DNA of 6,878 bases from JBLHUT01 sp047629975 (GTDB lineage: Bacteria > Pseudomonadota > Alphaproteobacteria > Rhodobacterales > Rhodobacteraceae), in NCBI GenBank assembly GCA_047629975.1, contig JBLHUT010000198.1:1-6878 (forward strand), given 5' to 3'. The translations under genes were made by a program, and so were the position numbers. Positions 5,928 to 6,878 of the stretch are shown here, piece after piece (position 1 is the first letter of the stretch; each line of letters opens with the position of its first letter). The notes under the pieces are model-generated. The model had not been told where the DNA came from, did no database searches, and saw only the letters and a list, made by a program, of their open reading frames with translations.

Positions 5928-6700
5928 ATGCGGCCTCCCCCCAGCGGGTTGTTATCACCGCCGGTGCCGCGGGTATCGGGCGCGCTTTTGCAAAGCGGTT
6001 CGCGCAATCAGGAGCGCGGATTGCCCTTTGCGACATCGACCCCGAGGCCGTGGCGGCGACAAAGCGCGCCCTGCCTGACGCGCTGTGCCACGTGGCCGAT
6101 GTAACGTCAGAGACCCAGATGCAGGCATTTTTCGACGCGGCACAGGCCCATCTGGGCGGGGTTGACGTGCTGTGCGCCAATGCCGGCACGGGCGGGCCTG
6201 CGGGGCCGATCGAAACTCTTGATCTGGCGGGATGGCGGGCATGTCTGTCGGCCAATCTGGACGGGGCGTTTCTGGCCTGTCGCTGGGCGGCCCCCCTGAT
6301 GAAGGCCCAAGGCTCCGGCACGATACTGTTGACCTCGTCGACGGCGGGCCTGTTCGGCTATCCCAACCGCAGCCCCTATGCGACGGCAAAATGGGGCATT
6401 ATCGGCTTGATGAAAACGCTGGCGATGGAGCTTGGCCCCGACGGCGTGCGCGTCAATGCCCTATGCCCCGGGTCGGTGACAGGGCCACGCATGGACCGCG
6501 TTATTACCGCCGAAGCCACCGCGCGCGGTGTCGATGAGGCCACCCAACGCGACATGTACGTTCAGGGCGTCTCCATGAAAACATGGGTCACCGCCGAAGA
6601 TATTGCCGAAACGGCCCACTGGCTAGCCTCTTCGGCGGCGGCCCGCATCTCGGGACAGGCAATGGCCATCGATGGCCACACCGAAACGCTCAGCCTTTAA
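5924..6700 (+). CDS. Short-chain dehydrogenase/reductase (SDR), probably NAD-dependent, in carnitine operon
   Basis: This classical SDR of 258 residues is a cytoplasmic NAD(P)-dependent alcohol/ketone oxidoreductase. The Rossmann motif reads T12-A-G-A-A-G-I-G19, with Ala at the usual first glycine of TGxxxGxG. D37 at the end of beta-2 (LCDID) suggests NAD rather than NADP. NAG lies at 86-88, and the catalytic tetrad is N111, S139, Y152 and K156 (YATAK). CPGSVTGPRM follows near the substrate loop, and the C-terminal SGQAMAIDGH segment is typical. The ATG overlaps the BKACE stop (ATGA) with no clear ribosome site, so translation is probably coupled. The frame runs open back to 5690 inside BKACE, but that extension is only a shadow. 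Substrate is unknown; position between BKACE and carnitine dehydrogenase suggests a carnitine-related hydroxy compound such as D-carnitine, or recycling of acetoacetate as 3-hydroxybutyrate. Generic 3-oxoacyl reductase annotations would be misleading. Confidence 0.92.
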   Translation: MNAASPQRVVITAGAAGIGRAFAKRFAQSGARIALCDIDPEAVAATKRALPDALCHVADVTSETQMQAFFDAAQAHLGGVDVLCANAGTGGPAGPIETLDLAGWRACLSANLDGAFLACRWAAPLMKAQGSGTILLTSSTAGLFGYPNRSPYATAKWGIIGLMKTLAMELGPDGVRVNALCPGSVTGPRMDRVITAEATARGVDEATQRDMYVQGVSMKTWVTAEDIAETAHWLASSAAARISGQAMAIDGHTETLSL

Positions 6701-6703
6701 GGA
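6699..6703 (+). promoter_or_regulatory. Ribosome-binding site of lcdH
   Basis: AAGGA, sharing AA with the TAA stop of the SDR gene, sits 6 bases before ATG 6710. It fixes the carnitine dehydrogenase start and shows that this gene, unlike the SDR, has its own strong initiation signal. Confidence 0.7.
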
Positions 6704-6709
6704 CAGAAC

Positions 6710-6878
6710 ATGACATTGACTGCAACACTTCTTGGCGGTGGCGTCATCGGCGGCGGCTGGGCCGCACGGTTCTTGCTCATGGGCTGGGATGTCGTCGTCT
6801 ATGATCCCGATGTCGAGGCCCCGCGCAAACTTGAGGCCGTGCTTGGCAATGCGCGCCACGCCCTGCCCGGCCTTTATG
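6710..6878 (+). CDS. lcdH: L-carnitine (carnitine 3-) dehydrogenase, N-terminal part (3' end outside window)
   Basis: The enzyme oxidises L-carnitine to 3-dehydrocarnitine with NAD, supplying the BKACE substrate. The 56 complete codons visible are the start of the 3-hydroxyacyl-CoA-dehydrogenase-like Rossmann domain. They contain the dinucleotide loop GGGVIGGG (9-16), then WAARFLLMGWDV, the acidic residue D32 at the end of beta-2 (YDPD) that favours NAD, and RKLEAVLGNARHALPGL. GGGVIGGGWAARFLL-GWDV followed by NAR-ALPGL is the pattern I associate with carnitine dehydrogenases rather than FadB/PaaH-type enzymes, which usually have GAGxMGxGIA. AAGGA at 6699-6703, overlapping the SDR stop, lies 6 bases before the ATG, and the gap to the SDR is 9 bases. 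In some alphaproteobacteria this protein carries a fused C-terminal betainyl-CoA thioesterase; the window ends too early to tell. Confidence 0.83.
   Translation, partial: MTLTATLLGGGVIGGGWAARFLLMGWDVVVYDPDVEAPRKLEAVLGNARHALPGLY

Overview
The window looks like a piece of a GC-rich alphaproteobacterial chromosome, most likely from the Rhodobacterales (Roseobacter-type). This rests on the style of the MetRS C-terminus, the dense codirectional gene packing with GTGA and ATGA overlaps, and a carnitine-catabolism gene set common in that order. The assignment comes from recognising protein families, not from a database search. All supported genes are on the + strand.

Left part (1-4798). The window opens inside the 3' end of metG (methionyl-tRNA synthetase, anticodon-binding domain). 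After 55 bases containing a 7-bp hairpin comes a tightly coupled three-gene unit: a LolD/MacB/YbbA-type ABC ATPase, an 807-residue FtsX-type permease with about ten membrane segments, and an exported lipocalin-like protein of the CrtC/AttH family. The first two share a GTGA junction and the last two overlap by 11 bases. Together they look like a mechanotransmission-type (type VII) ABC system paired with a periplasmic hydrophobic-ligand-binding protein. The layout recalls the attE-H set of Agrobacterium, but with one long permease. The substrate is unknown.

Middle (4799-5018). This 220-base intergenic stretch holds the most unusual DNA: nine head-to-tail copies of a 7-bp unit, CGGGAC(A/G), giving nine GGG runs at exact 7-base spacing and so a strong G-quadruplex pattern. 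An imperfect 48-base dyad follows immediately. It starts with A6 and ends with T5, and a perfect TTGACA overlaps its right edge. It may act as a terminator of the upstream unit, as a promoter/operator of the downstream one, or as both.

Right part (5019-6878). A BKACE (DUF849) enzyme, a classical SDR oxidoreductase (ATGA overlap) and the first 56 codons of an L-carnitine dehydrogenase form an apparent operon. Established carnitine catabolism runs L-carnitine -> 3-dehydrocarnitine (carnitine dehydrogenase), then 3-dehydrocarnitine + acetyl-CoA -> betainyl-CoA + acetoacetate (BKACE), then glycine betaine via a thioesterase. The first two steps are encoded here. The SDR between them is not part of the textbook route and is the most interesting enzymatic unknown; a D-carnitine or related hydroxy-compound dehydrogenase is my working guess.

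I see no mobile element, CRISPR array, tRNA or rRNA. Apart from the repeat block, the window mostly holds recognisable families in a plausible but only partly characterised arrangement.
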